Of a stretch of 64,000 bases of DNA, positions 43,814-56,032 are shown piece after piece (the first letter of the stretch is position 1; every line of letters begins with the position of its first letter). This stretch comes from Advenella faeciporci (lineage in GTDB: Bacteria; Pseudomonadota; Gammaproteobacteria; Burkholderiales; Burkholderiaceae_B). The notes under the pieces were generated by a model. That model was not told where the DNA came from, searched no databases, and was given only the letters and a program-made list of their open reading frames with translations. The position numbers and the translations under genes were made by a program. The stretch is from positions 1 through 64,000 of the forward strand of contig NZ_BMYS01000016.1 in NCBI RefSeq assembly GCF_014652395.1. Reading direction: 5' to 3'.

Positions 43814-45689
43814 AACCGCCAAACCGGCCAGTCCTGGAGCAGCCTTGCTGCTGGGTGCCCTGGGGGTCGTTTACGGGGACATTGGCACCAGTCCTTTATA
43901 TACGCTGAAGGCCAGTCTTTCAGTTTATGGTGGACAGGTTGATCATCAGGATGTGATTGGGGTTTTGTCCATACTGTTCTGGCTGCTTATCCTGGTGGTC
44001 TCTATTAAATATGTTTTGTTCATGTTGCGGGCAGACAATAAAGGCGAGGGCGGTATTCTGGCGCTGATGGAGCTGGCGATTCGTGGTGCGGGCGGACGTC
44101 ATCGGTTATGGCTGATTGTAATGGGCATTTTTGGGGCTTGCCTGTTTTATGGTGACAGCATTATTACACCTGCCATTTCAGTATTGTCGGCCCTGGAAGG
44201 TATTGGTGTGGTTTCGCATGCGCTGGATAAGTGGGTTGTGCCCCTATCGGTGATTGTTATTATTGGCCTGTTTTGGATCCAGTCACGGGGAACCGGAGCA
44301 ATGGGAAAGCTGTTTGGCCCAGTCATGTTACTGTGGTTTTTTTCGCTTGCTTTGTTTGGTATCTGGAATATTATTCGTTATCCAGGTGTTCTACAGGCAC
44401 TTAATCCTTTGTTTGCGCTGGCCTACGTCATTCAGGATCCGCTACACAGTTTTCTGCTATTGGGTTACGTGGTGCTGGCATTAACGGGCGCAGAGGCGCT
44501 TTATGCCGATATGGGTCATTTTGGTCGCCCTGCGATCAAGCGGGTCTGGTTCTGGCTTGTATTGCCGGCTTTGTTGCTTTGTTATTTTGGGCAGGGGGCA
44601 GCGGTGTTAATGGATCCTGCTGTGCTTGACAATCCCTTTTATTTATCCTTGCCTTCATTTGCTTTGTGGCCCATGTTGGTATTGGCGACATTGGCAACGG
44701 TTATTGCCTCACAAGCGGTTATTTCAGGTGCTTTTTCGGTTACGAGGCAGGCCGTTCAGCTTGGGTTCTGGCCACATATGGAAATTTCTCACACTTCAGA
44801 CAAGGAAAAAGGGCAAATTTATTTGCATACGGTCAATAGACTGCTGCTGATGGCTGTCTTGTTTCTGGTGCTGGTTTTTCAATCCTCTGAGCACCTGGCT
44901 CATGCCTATGGATTTGCCGTGACCGGTACCATGCTCATGACTTCCATACTGGCTTTTAGGGTATTGCCCCGAAGATTCAGGGGAATCAGGCATATCCTGG
45001 TGTTTTTGATGGTACTTGTGTTTCTGCTTATCGATATCCTGTTGTTTTCCGCCAATGCCCTGAAAATTGCCGAAGGAGGATGGATACCCCTGGTTGTGGG
45101 GCTGCTGTTGTTTACCATGATGATGACCTGGTACAAGGGAAGGGCATATTTATCTGCAATGCAAATGAAAAATCAGCAAGCGCTTGAACCTTTCCTGGAA
45201 CTCTTGATGCAAGATCAGATAACCCGGGTACCAGGCACTGCCGTGTTCATGTCTGCCCATGAAGGTCGGGTCCCATCCGCTTTATTGCATAATTTGAAAC
45301 ATAACAAGGTATTGCAGCGGCAGCTGGTCTTCCTGACGGTGAAAGGCAGGGATGAGCCCTATGTTACTGAAAATAAACGCTATGTTTTTGAAAATATTGC
45401 CAATAATGCATGGCAGCTAGTATTGTTTTATGGTTTCAAGGAAGATCCCAATGTGCCCGAGGTGCTTGGGCGGATTGCCATTGAACATCCGGAAATAGAC
45501 CTGTCCGAAATGCAGACATCCTATTTTGTATCCCGCCAGTCAATTGTGCTTTCCCGCAAGGGAGCTTTGCATACGCAATGGTTAAAAAGCCTGTTTACAC
45601 TGATGTCTAAAAATGCGATGCGCAGCACCCGATATTATAAAATCCCGCCCAACCGGGTTATTGAAATGGGAATGCAGATAGAGTTGTAG
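43797..45689 (+). CDS. kup: Low-affinity potassium transporter
   Basis: The 630-residue protein is a KUP/HAK/KT family K+:H+ symporter with about 12 membrane helices. The start LGALGVVYGDIGTSPLYTLKAS holds the family signature, with GEGGILALMEL shortly after and a cytoplasmic C-terminal domain. The start lies inside the kinase gene (17-base overlap). This links its expression to the two-component system. Confidence 0.93.
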   Translation: MQKNNKTAKPASPGAALLLGALGVVYGDIGTSPLYTLKASLSVYGGQVDHQDVIGVLSILFWLLILVVSIKYVLFMLRADNKGEGGILALMELAIRGAGGRHRLWLIVMGIFGACLFYGDSIITPAISVLSALEGIGVVSHALDKWVVPLSVIVIIGLFWIQSRGTGAMGKLFGPVMLLWFFSLALFGIWNIIRYPGVLQALNPLFALAYVIQDPLHSFLLLGYVVLALTGAEALYADMGHFGRPAIKRVWFWLVLPALLLCYFGQGAAVLMDPAVLDNPFYLSLPSFALWPMLVLATLATVIASQAVISGAFSVTRQAVQLGFWPHMEISHTSDKEKGQIYLHTVNRLLLMAVLFLVLVFQSSEHLAHAYGFAVTGTMLMTSILAFRVLPRRFRGIRHILVFLMVLVFLLIDILLFSANALKIAEGGWIPLVVGLLLFTMMMTWYKGRAYLSAMQMKNQQALEPFLELLMQDQITRVPGTAVFMSAHEGRVPSALLHNLKHNKVLQRQLVFLTVKGRDEPYVTENKRYVFENIANNAWQLVLFYGFKEDPNVPEVLGRIAIEHPEIDLSEMQTSYFVSRQSIVLSRKGALHTQWLKSLFTLMSKNAMRSTRYYKIPPNRVIEMGMQIEL

Positions 45690-45692
45690 TGG

Positions 45693-45732
45693 AAAAAAAT
45701 TACGCTTGCTTCGATAAACGGGCAAGCGTAAT
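45693..45732 (-). terminator. Terminator of argG (possibly shared with kup)
   Basis: ATTACGCTTGC and GCAAGCGTAAT form a perfect 11-bp stem around a 12-base loop. On the minus strand the stem is followed by seven T (45693-45699), making it the terminator of argG; it lies between converging kup and argG. Confidence 0.85.
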
Positions 45733-45738
45733 TGAGTA

Positions 45739-48083
<2,345 letters not shown>

Positions 48084-48139
48084 GGGTACAAAGTGAGAAA
48101 GAAAATTGAATATGGTTTAAAATAGAACAAAAGGTGTAT

Positions 48140-48164
48140 TTGTATAATTCTTTATCATATACAA
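48140..48164. promoter_or_regulatory. Dyad upstream of argF / DUF3579 gene
   Basis: TTGTATA (48140-48146) and TATACAA (48158-48164) are perfect arms around 11 bases in an AT-rich divergent promoter region. It could bind an arginine regulator or another dimer. It does not closely match the E. coli ArgR box. Confidence 0.4.
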
Positions 48165-48237
48165 TTCTGCGTTTAGTATGTCCATCTTCCTGTATTTGTT
48201 TTTAAAAAAATACGGGGTTCTCGTAAAGTCTGATTAA

Positions 48238-48552
48238 GTGCAACAACTAATTATTCATGGTGTAACACAGCAAGGCCATCGATTTCGTCCCAGTGACTGG
48301 GCCGAACGTTTGGCCGGCGTAATGTCACAATTTCGTCCTGCCGGGTTTACGGGCAGCCACCTAACTTATTCACCTTATGTCGTGCCTAATATTCTTAATG
48401 GCGTCAAATGTGTGATTGTAGATACTCGCTTGCGCGAACTGGAACCCAAAGCCTGGAAATTTGTCGTTGACTTTGCAAGCGACAATAACCTGACCACTTC
48501 AATGAATAAAATTGAAGGGATTGACTCCGAACAAAATAAAAGGACGCAGTAG
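48238..48552 (+). CDS. DUF3579 family protein
   Basis: The 104-residue protein matches the small betaproteobacterial family DUF3579: an opening QQLIIHGVTQQGHRFRPSDWAERLAGVMSQF, then TGSHLTYSPYVVPNILNGVKCVIVD, and LEPKAWKFVVDFA. Function unknown. It starts with GTG and has no strong ribosome site. A terminator begins inside the last codons. Confidence 0.85.
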   Translation: MQQLIIHGVTQQGHRFRPSDWAERLAGVMSQFRPAGFTGSHLTYSPYVVPNILNGVKCVIVDTRLRELEPKAWKFVVDFASDNNLTTSMNKIEGIDSEQNKRTQ

Positions 48553-48565
48553 CGTCCTTTTATTT
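48538..48565 (+). terminator. Terminator of the DUF3579 gene
   Basis: AAAAGGACGC and GCGTCCTTTT form a 10-bp stem around AGTA, then TATTTTT. It overlaps the final codons. Confidence 0.82.
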
Positions 48566-48570
48566 TTGCT

Positions 48571-48600
48571 GAAAAACTCGACAGCTTGTAAAAGCTGTCA
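48571..48600 (-). terminator. Terminator of rpsT
   Basis: GACAGCTT and AAGCTGTC pair around GTAA; on the minus strand the stem is followed by GAGTTTTT. It lies just beyond the rpsT stop. Confidence 0.75.
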
Positions 48601-48613
48601 GAGTGAAGCAAAC

Positions 48614-48877
48614 TTAAGCGATTGCTTTAATGGCAGCTGCCAAACGGCTTTTTTGACGCGCTGCTTTGTTTTTGTGGATGATGTTTTTATCAGCCACGCG
48701 ATCGATGACGCTGGTTGCCTTGACAAAAACTTCGTTTGCCAGCGCTTGGTCGCCAGATTCAATAGCTTTGCGAACGTGCTTGATGTTTGTGCGCAGCAAA
48801 GAACGCAGGCTAGAGTTGTGTTTGTTGCGTGCTACAGATTGACGTGCACGTTTACGGGCTTGGGCAGTATTGGCCAT
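48614..48877 (-). CDS. rpsT: 30S ribosomal protein S20
   Basis: The 87-residue basic protein begins [26 protein letters not shown] and ends in [14 protein letters not shown], both typical of S20, which binds 16S rRNA in the small subunit. It lies downstream of murJ on the same strand, 138 bases away, with its own terminator. Confidence 0.96.
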   Translation of the reverse strand: MANTAQARKRARQSVARNKHNSSLRSLLRTNIKHVRKAIESGDQALANEVFVKATSVIDRVADKNIIHKNKAARQKSRLAAAIKAIA

Positions 48878-49015
48878 ATCAGATTCTTCTATTAAGTTAA
48901 TTCAGCAAAGTTCGTTATTTTATCATAAACTTCACTTTTTGCAAGATTTCTTTTTAAATACACTAATTTACGTGAGGTCTGCCATCATTGCGTTTGCCTG
49001 GAACAACATTTGATG

Positions 49016-50632
49016 TTATTTGCGGCGGGTGAAATCATGCTTTCTGAAGCCACAGGCCAGCAGTACACCAAAATAAACAAGACCGCATCCAATCAGAACC
49101 AGTAAAAGTGTAACAAGTCTTGAAACGGGAAATATAAAAGCAGACTCGCCAATAATACCAGAAATAAAGCCTCCAATAGTATGGATAAGCGTATTTGGAC
49201 TGGCTTCCGTCCAATTGATATATTGCTGGATGAACAAGAGCCAGCCTGTCATGCATAACAAGGCAGGTGCCAGGCGAATGAAAAATGCAGGCCACTTGCC
49301 TTGGGGGATGTAGATTTTTTTTCTGCGCAGGCCAATGTAAAGGCAAAGGGCATTAAGGGTTGCGCCCAGGCCTATGGACAGGGCAAGCCCTGCATGGTCC
49401 AGTAACGGTACAAAAATAACGTTTAACAGTTGGGTGCTGATTAAGACAAATATGGCAATTTTGACCGGCGTGCGTATATCCTGTTTGGCATAAAAGCCCG
49501 GCGCCAGAATCTTGACGCTTAGTATGCCAATCAGCCCAACCGCATAGGCCATGACTGCGCTACGGGTAAAGAATACATCGTCACTGCCGAAGGCGCCATA
49601 ATTGAACAGGGTGGCTACCAGGCCATCAGCCAGGAAGGCCATGCCCAATGCGGCAGGCATGCCAAGCATGAAAACCAGTTTTAAACCCCAATCCATAAGC
49701 TGGCTGTAAGCCTGGGCATCTTCTTTGGCATGGGCGGCAGACAGGCTGGGCAGTAACACTGTACCCAAGGCAACGCCCAGCAGGGCGGTGGGGAACTCCA
49801 TTAAGCGGTCGGCAAATGAAAGCCATGTGACGCTGCCTGCTGCCAGCCAGGTGGCAATGTTGGTATTGATGAGGATGGATATTTGCGCCACCGAAACCCC
49901 CAGGGTTGCCGGGCCCATTTGTTTGACAATGCGCCGAACGACCGGGTCTTGCCAGGCCTGGCCAACTTTAAGGGACAGGCGTGGCACCAGCCCCAGTTTG
50001 GCCAGGGCCAGCCACTGTATGGTGAGCTGGGCAATGCCGCCCGCCATGACGCCCGCCGCAAGCGCATAAATAGGGGTGGAAAAATAGCCGGTTAAAAAAA
50101 GGCAGGCCAGTATCATCGCGATATTCAGCAGTACGGGCGTAAAAGCCGGGATGGCAAATTTGCGCCAGGTATTCAGTACGCCCGAAGCAAAGGCCACCAG
50201 TGACATGCACAAAATATAGGGGAACATGACACGGGTCATCCAGGTGGCCGCCTCAAAAGCCGTCTGGTTTTCCGGGCGTGTCATGCCCGAGGCCATTATT
50301 GTGACAATCCAAGGGGTGGCAATAATGCCCAATAAGGTAACCAGCATCAGGGCTACCGTCAGAAGTGAGGCAACATGATCAAGCAGGGTTTTTACTTTTT
50401 CTTCCGGGTGCTTGTTGCGGGCCTCACCAAGGATAGGGACAAAAGCCTGGGCAAAAGCACCTTCGGCAAACAGGCGACGCAGCAGGTTGGGAATGCGGAA
50501 AGCAACCCAGAACGCGTCGGTCAGGGGGCTTGCTCCAAATGTTCTTGCTATCAGGATATCTCTGGCCAGCCCGGTGATTCGGGATAAAAGAGTAAGGCCA
50601 CTGATGGTTGCGGCAGAACGGAGTAAGCTCAT
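49016..50632 (-). CDS. murJ: Lipid II flippase
   Basis: The 538-residue protein of the MviN/MurJ family moves lipid II across the inner membrane for peptidoglycan synthesis. It has about 14 membrane helices. The opening SLLRSAATISGLTLLSRITGLARDILIARTFGASPLTDAFWVAFRIPNLLRRLFAEGAFAQAFVPIL carries the essential conserved Arg and Asp residues. It is followed by rpsT, an order common in betaproteobacteria. Confidence 0.94.
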   Translation of the reverse strand: MSLLRSAATISGLTLLSRITGLARDILIARTFGASPLTDAFWVAFRIPNLLRRLFAEGAFAQAFVPILGEARNKHPEEKVKTLLDHVASLLTVALMLVTLLGIIATPWIVTIMASGMTRPENQTAFEAATWMTRVMFPYILCMSLVAFASGVLNTWRKFAIPAFTPVLLNIAMILACLFLTGYFSTPIYALAAGVMAGGIAQLTIQWLALAKLGLVPRLSLKVGQAWQDPVVRRIVKQMGPATLGVSVAQISILINTNIATWLAAGSVTWLSFADRLMEFPTALLGVALGTVLLPSLSAAHAKEDAQAYSQLMDWGLKLVFMLGMPAALGMAFLADGLVATLFNYGAFGSDDVFFTRSAVMAYAVGLIGILSVKILAPGFYAKQDIRTPVKIAIFVLISTQLLNVIFVPLLDHAGLALSIGLGATLNALCLYIGLRRKKIYIPQGKWPAFFIRLAPALLCMTGWLLFIQQYINWTEASPNTLIHTIGGFISGIIGESAFIFPVSRLVTLLLVLIGCGLVYFGVLLACGFRKHDFTRRK

Positions 50633-50724
50633 GATGAAATAAAATGAAAAGTTAAAAAATTAGCGCCCGTAAAGCCTATGGTCAGACATTGTGCCGGGCG
50701 CTAATTGTGCTGGATTGAAAATGA

Positions 50725-51483
50725 TTATTTTGGCTGCAGGCGAATAGCCCCGTCAAGGCGAATGGTTTCACCGTTAATCATTTCATTGGTAATAATGCTG
50801 TACACCAGTTTGGCGTAGTCTTCAGGGGTACCAAGGCGCGACGGAAACGGGATGTTCGCAGCCAGGGAATCCTGGACTTCCTGTGGCATGCCAAACATCA
50901 TGGGTGTGCCGAAAATGCCAGGGGCAATGGTGTTGCAACGAATGCCAGAGCGGGCCAGATCGCGGGCGATAGGCAGGGTCATACCCACCACACCGCCTTT
51001 AGAGGCGGAGTACGCTGCCTGGCCAATTTGGCCTTCGTAGGCGGCGACCGATGCCGTGTTAATAATGACACCCCGTTCGCCAGTGGCTTCGGGGGTGTTT
51101 TGTTCCATGGCAGCGGCAGCCAGACGCAGCATATTGAATGAGCCAATCAGGTTGATGGAGATGACTTTCTGGAACAATTCAAGAGAATGGGCGCCTTGTT
51201 TGCCGACGGTGCGGGCAGCCGGTGCAATGCCAGCGCAATTGACCAGGCCAAACAACGGGCCCAGCTCGGTAGCCGCCGCAATAACTGCCTGGGCATCGGT
51301 TTCGCTGGTGACATCGCAATGAACATATTTTTGATTCAGTTCTGTTGCGATTTGCTGGCCTGCTTCGTCTTGCAGGTCAGCAATGACAACCCTGGCGCCA
51401 TTTTTAACCAGCATTCTGGCAGTACCGGCACCCAGCCCAGAGGCTCCGCCAGTAACAACGAAAACTTTTCCTTGAATATCCAT
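50725..51483 (-). CDS. SDR-family dehydrogenase (HSD10-like)
   Basis: The 252-residue short-chain dehydrogenase has the cofactor loop TGGASGLGAGTARML, the DLQ acidic turn that favours NAD, and the active-site YSASKGG. It closely resembles type II 3-hydroxyacyl-CoA dehydrogenase (HSD10), which acts in fatty-acid and branched-chain amino-acid breakdown. It lies 16 bases after adk on the same strand and is probably the last gene of that operon. Confidence 0.88.
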   Translation of the reverse strand: MDIQGKVFVVTGGASGLGAGTARMLVKNGARVVIADLQDEAGQQIATELNQKYVHCDVTSETDAQAVIAAATELGPLFGLVNCAGIAPAARTVGKQGAHSLELFQKVISINLIGSFNMLRLAAAAMEQNTPEATGERGVIINTASVAAYEGQIGQAAYSASKGGVVGMTLPIARDLARSGIRCNTIAPGIFGTPMMFGMPQEVQDSLAANIPFPSRLGTPEDYAKLVYSIITNEMINGETIRLDGAIRLQPK

Positions 51484-51499
51484 GTCTTCTCCTGATTGG

Positions 51500-52156
51500 T
51501 TATTTGGATAATGCTTCTTGTATGCGTTTTGTGATTTCTTCTACTTTACCCAAGCCGGATACTTTGACGTATTTAGGCGCTTTTGGGTCATTCTGGGCAG
51601 ACCAGTCTGAATAGTAGTCAACCAGGGGACGCGTTTGGTTCCGGTAGACTTCGAGACGTTTTTTAACTGTTTCTTCCTGGTCGTCATCGCGCTGCACCAG
51701 AGGTTCGCCGGTGATGTCGTCTTTTCCTTCCACTTTGGGAGGATTGAATTTGGTGTGGTATGAACGGCCACTGGCAGGGTGAATGCGGCGGCCACTCATG
51801 CGCTCGATGATGTCTTCTTCGGGAACATCAATTTCAATCACGTAGTCCAGGCTGATATTGGCTGATTTCAGGGCATCGGCCTGGGGAATGGTGCGGGGAA
51901 ATCCATCGAACAGATAGCCGTTCTCACAGTCTTGAGACTGAAGGCGGTCTTTAACAAGCCGGATGATGATGTCATCGGAAACCAGTCCGCCATTATCCAT
52001 GATTTGTTTGGCTTCCAGGCCAACGGGAGTTTGGGCCTTGACCGCGGCACGCAACATGTCACCGGTGGAAATTTGGGGAATGGAATATTCCTGGGTGATA
52101 AAGCTGGCTTGAGTGCCTTTGCCGGCACCAGGTGGCCCTAACAGTATTAAACGCAT
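51500..52156 (-). CDS. adk: Adenylate kinase
   Basis: The 218-residue enzyme balances ATP, ADP and AMP. The P-loop is GPPGAGKGT at residues 7-15, followed by the FDGFPRT motif and a long LID ([37 protein letters not shown]) without the zinc Cys residues of Gram-positive forms. It is preceded by kdsB. Confidence 0.95.
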   Translation of the reverse strand: MRLILLGPPGAGKGTQASFITQEYSIPQISTGDMLRAAVKAQTPVGLEAKQIMDNGGLVSDDIIIRLVKDRLQSQDCENGYLFDGFPRTIPQADALKSANISLDYVIEIDVPEEDIIERMSGRRIHPASGRSYHTKFNPPKVEGKDDITGEPLVQRDDDQEETVKKRLEVYRNQTRPLVDYYSDWSAQNDPKAPKYVKVSGLGKVEEITKRIQEALSK

Positions 52157-52228
52157 GAATCCCTCCTGGGTAAAAATATATTAGTTTATAAATAAATGAG
52201 TGTATTTTATATGATGCATTGCAAAAAG

Positions 52229-52993
52229 TTACCGGTTTTCCAGGAAATTTCTAACTCTTTCCAGATCTTCCGGGGTGTCCACACCGGCTAAAGGGGCCTG
52301 ACGGGTTTGCAGTACGTAAATTTTGTGTCCATGCTCAAGCGCTCTTAGCTGTTCGAGCGCTTCGGTTGTTTCAAGTGCGCCTTGCGCAAGCAATGGAAAT
52401 TGCTTCAGAAAAAACGAACGGTAGGCATACATGCCAATATGGTGCAGCGCAGAAAAAGACGGGGGCAACCGGGAACGGTCCTGGTTGAAGGCATCACGTG
52501 CCCAGGGAATGGGCGCCCTTGAAAAGTAGATGGCAAAACCTTGGGTGTCCCGCACTACCTTGACTACATTCGGATTGAAGAATTGTTCGCTGCTGCTGAT
52601 GGAATAAGCGCAGGTGGCAATGGATGCTTCAGGGTGGCTGGCCAGTGCATGGGCCGTCTGATTGATCAGTTCCGGATCAATCAGGGGTTCGTCGCCCTGC
52701 ACATTGACAACAATCTGTGCGTTGTCAAAGCCCAGTTTGTTGGCCACTTCTGCCAGCCGGTCAGTGCCGGAAGGGTGATCTTCCCGGGTAAGCAGGGTTT
52801 CAAAACCATGTTGAAGGGCGCAATCTTCAATTTGCCGGTTATCGGTGGCGATAATGACCCTGCTGGCCTCGGAGGCCCGGGCACGTTCAGCGGTATGGAT
52901 GACCAGTGGTTTTCCGGCAATATCGGCAAGCATCTTGCCCGGCAGGCGGGTAGAGGCTGCGCGTGCAGGTATAACAGCAATAAAATCTGTCAT
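52229..52993 (-). CDS. kdsB: CMP-Kdo synthetase
   Basis: The 254-residue enzyme activates Kdo with CTP for lipopolysaccharide core synthesis. Hallmarks are [24 protein letters not shown] near the start, [12 protein letters not shown] and the metal-site [14 protein letters not shown]. The ATG overlaps the stop of the upstream Trm112-like gene by four bases (ATGA). Confidence 0.94.
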   Translation of the reverse strand: MTDFIAVIPARAASTRLPGKMLADIAGKPLVIHTAERARASEASRVIIATDNRQIEDCALQHGFETLLTREDHPSGTDRLAEVANKLGFDNAQIVVNVQGDEPLIDPELINQTAHALASHPEASIATCAYSISSSEQFFNPNVVKVVRDTQGFAIYFSRAPIPWARDAFNQDRSRLPPSFSALHHIGMYAYRSFFLKQFPLLAQGALETTEALEQLRALEHGHKIYVLQTRQAPLAGVDTPEDLERVRNFLENR

Positions 52994-53178
52994 TTTGACG
53001 CAGGCTGGCCTGATTCTGAAAGGGAGCGGGCTTCGCCAGGCAGCATAATGGGGATGCCATCACGAATAGGGTAAGCTTTTTTATCGTTTTCGCAGATGAG
53101 TTCCTGCGCTCTGGAGTCGTGTTTCAAGGGCCCTTTACAAACGGGGCAAACGAGTTTATCTAATGGAGATGTTTTCAT
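52990..53178 (-). CDS. Trm112 family protein (YcaR-like)
   Basis: The 62-residue zinc-ribbon-like protein has [13 protein letters not shown] near the start and the [16 protein letters not shown] motif. It lies between lpxK and kdsB in many proteobacteria. It is thought to act as a small activator of methyltransferases, but its bacterial partner is not fixed. It overlaps kdsB by four bases. Confidence 0.9.
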   Translation of the reverse strand: MKTSPLDKLVCPVCKGPLKHDSRAQELICENDKKAYPIRDGIPIMLPGEARSLSESGQPASK

Positions 53179-53198
53179 TTTATTGCTTGAATTATTGG

Positions 53199-54257
53199 TT
53201 AATTCGAAGAGTATAACGGCAACTGACGGATTTTTTCTTCAATTAGATCAAAAAAATGTGCATTCGAAAAGTGCGGTTCAACGTTCACGGACCATAACCG
53301 CTCTTCTGAAAGCGTATTGCATTTGCTGGCGTCCTTGCTGGTCATCAGGATGATGTCTGCGTTGATAGCCTTGAAATCACTGGCTGTATAGGCGTAATGA
53401 TCGGGAAAAGGGATGGTTTGCGAAATCGTGAGCTGAAGCTGTGCCAGAGTGGCAAAAAAACGATCGGGCTGGCCGATGCCGGCAATGGCGGTCATGCGTT
53501 GGTTTTTATGTTCGTTAATGAATTGCCGGGGGGTAATGACTTTGCCGGTTGCAAGATGTGTAAAGGATACGGGTTCCAGTGTCATGGCAATTTCATGGTC
53601 GAATTCAGCCTGAAAACGGTTTAGTGGCGTGGATTTGAGGTTCGTAATAATAAAATCAACCTGCTTCAGTCGGGAGGCAGGTTCACGCAGGGGGCCTGCA
53701 GGCAACAACTTGCCATTACCGGTACGACGGTTGTCTTGAACAACGATTTCGATATCCCGTTGAAGTTTCAGGTGCTGGAGTCCGTCATCTGAAATAATGA
53801 TGTCGGTTGCAGGCCAGGTGGCCAGTAGCTTCTCAACGGCCTGTTGCCTGCCTGGGTGGACGCTAATGGGGGCATGCCTTGCTATCAGGCTGGGCTCATC
53901 GCCAATCTGGCTGGCGCTGGCATTGGTCCCAAAAGCCGTGCGGGCTTCGGGACCAATATCCACCCCATAGCCACGGCTAATGACTCCGGGTGTAAAGCCT
54001 TTTTTTCTTAAAGCCTGTACCAAAGCAATCACAAGCGGGGTTTTTCCGGTGCCGCCAACATAAATATTGCCTACAATGATGACTGGACAGGGGGCACGGT
54101 AAGCGGTTTTCAGTTTTTTACGGTACAGGTACGATTTTATTGCAACCAACAAATAGACCAGCCAGGAAAAAGGGGTAAGCAGGCTGGATAGCAGTCCCCC
54201 TTGGTGCCATTGTTTTTGCAAGTATTGGGTAAATGCACGGGTGCGGGATTTTTTCAT
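53199..54257 (-). CDS. lpxK: Tetraacyldisaccharide 4'-kinase
   Basis: The 352-residue inner-membrane-associated kinase phosphorylates the lipid A precursor to lipid IVA. The P-loop is GGTGKTPL (about 69-76), preceded by a membrane helix ([19 protein letters not shown]) and followed by SRGYG and [12 protein letters not shown], which holds the catalytic Asp pair. It leads the lpxK-Trm112-kdsB-adk-SDR operon. Confidence 0.94.
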   Translation of the reverse strand: MKKSRTRAFTQYLQKQWHQGGLLSSLLTPFSWLVYLLVAIKSYLYRKKLKTAYRAPCPVIIVGNIYVGGTGKTPLVIALVQALRKKGFTPGVISRGYGVDIGPEARTAFGTNASASQIGDEPSLIARHAPISVHPGRQQAVEKLLATWPATDIIISDDGLQHLKLQRDIEIVVQDNRRTGNGKLLPAGPLREPASRLKQVDFIITNLKSTPLNRFQAEFDHEIAMTLEPVSFTHLATGKVITPRQFINEHKNQRMTAIAGIGQPDRFFATLAQLQLTISQTIPFPDHYAYTASDFKAINADIILMTSKDASKCNTLSEERLWSVNVEPHFSNAHFFDLIEEKIRQLPLYSSN

Positions 54258-54638
54258 GGCTGGGCTGCCTGACTGGGGTTGGTTTGCATAAAGGTGTTAA
54301 ACAGGGTACTGGAAAAAAAACGGTGGCAGACCAACGTTGTTTTCAGGAAAATGTGACAGTTTATAATTCATTTTTTATGAAGGCAATTGTAACTACCCAC
54401 AAATTCTGTGGATAATTCTGTTGATAACATAAGGAAGGTCGTGTTTATACGTGTTGTACGTGGCTTTGCTTAATCATTGTGCAATTTAATTGAAATATTT
54501 AAAATCTTTTAATATCAATAACTTATCTTTTTTTCATGATGTTTTGCTTTACATATCGGTGCTAAAAGGCAGAGTAATGGGCTAAGTTATTGATTTTCAA
54601 ATTTTGTGGAAAGATTTCATCTGAACCACGCGAGAAAT
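54258..54638. other. Gene-free, AT-rich gap between lpxK and xseA
   Basis: No gene could be supported in this 381-base divergent region. In some relatives exbB/exbD-type genes lie between xseA and lpxK; none is seen here. The gap is AT-rich with runs of T and A, and it contains two DnaA-box-like sequences (54407-54427). It probably holds the promoters for lpxK and xseA. Confidence 0.6.
54407..54427 (-). promoter_or_regulatory. Pair of DnaA-box-like sequences
   Basis: TGTGGATAA (54407-54415) is the exact complement of TTATCCACA, the consensus DnaA box. TGTTGATAA (54419-54427) differs by one base and is in the same orientation 12 bases on, close to one helical turn. They lie in the gap between lpxK and xseA. 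Confidence 0.45.
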
Positions 54639-55997
54639 ATGAGTTTTTCTGAAAATTTAATAAAATCCGTCTCTGAAATACTGAGTGTTTCCCAATTGAA
54701 TCGCATGGTTGGCATGCTTTTTGAACGGGAATTGTCTTTGATGTGGATCCGGGGTGAGATCTCCAATTTTGTACAGGCAGCCTCCGGGCATTGGTACTTT
54801 ACGTTGAAAGATGAGCGGGCAGCTGTTAAAGGCGTCATGTTCCGGGGCAAGGCTGCCTCAACCGGTTTTGTGCCTCGCGGCGGAGACAAGGTCGAGGTGC
54901 GGGCAAGGGTTTCTTTATACGAACCACGCGGAGATTTTCAGCTTCAGGTGGATATGATGCGAAGGGCAGGTCAGGGTGATTTGCACGAAGCTTTTTTGCG
55001 CATCAAGCAAAAGCTGGAGTCAGAAGGCTTATTTGATCCGGCCCGCAAGAAAACCATTCCCCTGTTTCCCAAAGCGATCGGAGTAGTCACTTCACTGACT
55101 GCCGCGGCCTTGCAGGACGTGTTAACGGCATTGGCTCGCAGGGCCCCTTACGTGCCGGTTATTATTTACCCCAGCCTTGTTCAGGGGCAGGAAGCGGTGG
55201 CCTCTTTGATGGCCGCGCTTGAACAGGCAGGGCAGCGCCAGGAGGTAGACGTGCTTTTGCTGGTTCGCGGTGGGGGCAGTATAGAAGATTTATGGAGCTT
55301 CAATGATGAACAGTTGGCGCGCCTTATTGCCAGGTGCAGTATTCCCGTCATTAGCGGTGTAGGTCACGAAACCGATTTCACTATTGCTGATTTTGTGGCT
55401 GATTTGCGTGCGCCAACGCCCACAGCAGCGGCAGAGTTGGCCTGCGTTTCAGGGCAAGACCTGTCAAGGCGCATTAATCATGCTGTCAATGTACTTAACC
55501 GGATACAGCAGCGTCAGCTTGAAATGGCTGGCATGCGGCTTGACAGGGCGGCTTCCCGGCTGGTTTCTCCGGCACAGCTGTTGCTGCGATACGGGCAAAA
55601 AAACAGTTATCTGTTGCAGTCACTTGAAAAGTCCTTTCGCAGGAAAAAAGACGCCTTGCAAACCCGTGTCACATTACTGAACAATGCTTTGCAATACAAT
55701 AAGCCTGATATTGCCAAAGAAAGAGTCAGGGTTAAGCAATATACAAGCCGACTCCACCAGCTTTGGTCGTTTCAGATGAGTAAACGGGTTGCCGCCCTGG
55801 AAAAGCTGGACAGCAATTTACGCAACATGAACCCGCGTGCTATTTTGGGGCGCGGTTTCTCGATTACCTATGATGAATTTGGTAATATAGTGAGAGATCC
55901 TGCCAAACTTGGCGCTAACCAGAAGTTGCGCCTGGAATTGGAAAAAGGTATTCAAAATGTTGTGGTCATTAAAGACAATCCTCAGGAATTGCTTTAA
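54639..55997 (+). CDS. xseA: Exodeoxyribonuclease VII large subunit
   Basis: The 452-residue catalytic subunit digests single-stranded DNA with XseB. It has an N-terminal OB fold ([10 protein letters not shown]-like [24 protein letters not shown]), the catalytic core with [32 protein letters not shown] and the [27 protein letters not shown] motif, and a long C-terminal coiled region. The start MSFSENL is preferred over a GTG 11 codons upstream. Confidence 0.94.
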   Translation: MSFSENLIKSVSEILSVSQLNRMVGMLFERELSLMWIRGEISNFVQAASGHWYFTLKDERAAVKGVMFRGKAASTGFVPRGGDKVEVRARVSLYEPRGDFQLQVDMMRRAGQGDLHEAFLRIKQKLESEGLFDPARKKTIPLFPKAIGVVTSLTAAALQDVLTALARRAPYVPVIIYPSLVQGQEAVASLMAALEQAGQRQEVDVLLLVRGGGSIEDLWSFNDEQLARLIARCSIPVISGVGHETDFTIADFVADLRAPTPTAAAELACVSGQDLSRRINHAVNVLNRIQQRQLEMAGMRLDRAASRLVSPAQLLLRYGQKNSYLLQSLEKSFRRKKDALQTRVTLLNNALQYNKPDIAKERVRVKQYTSRLHQLWSFQMSKRVAALEKLDSNLRNMNPRAILGRGFSITYDEFGNIVRDPAKLGANQKLRLELEKGIQNVVVIKDNPQELL

Positions 55998-56032
55998 GAT
56001 CATATGTTTTTTACAAAAAGGAAGGAAAAAAA

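Noticed and set aside
54258-54638. Possible replication origin at the DnaA boxes
   Set aside because: Only two boxes, with no dnaA, dnaN, gyrB, parAB or gidA gene nearby; two boxes are not enough to call an origin.
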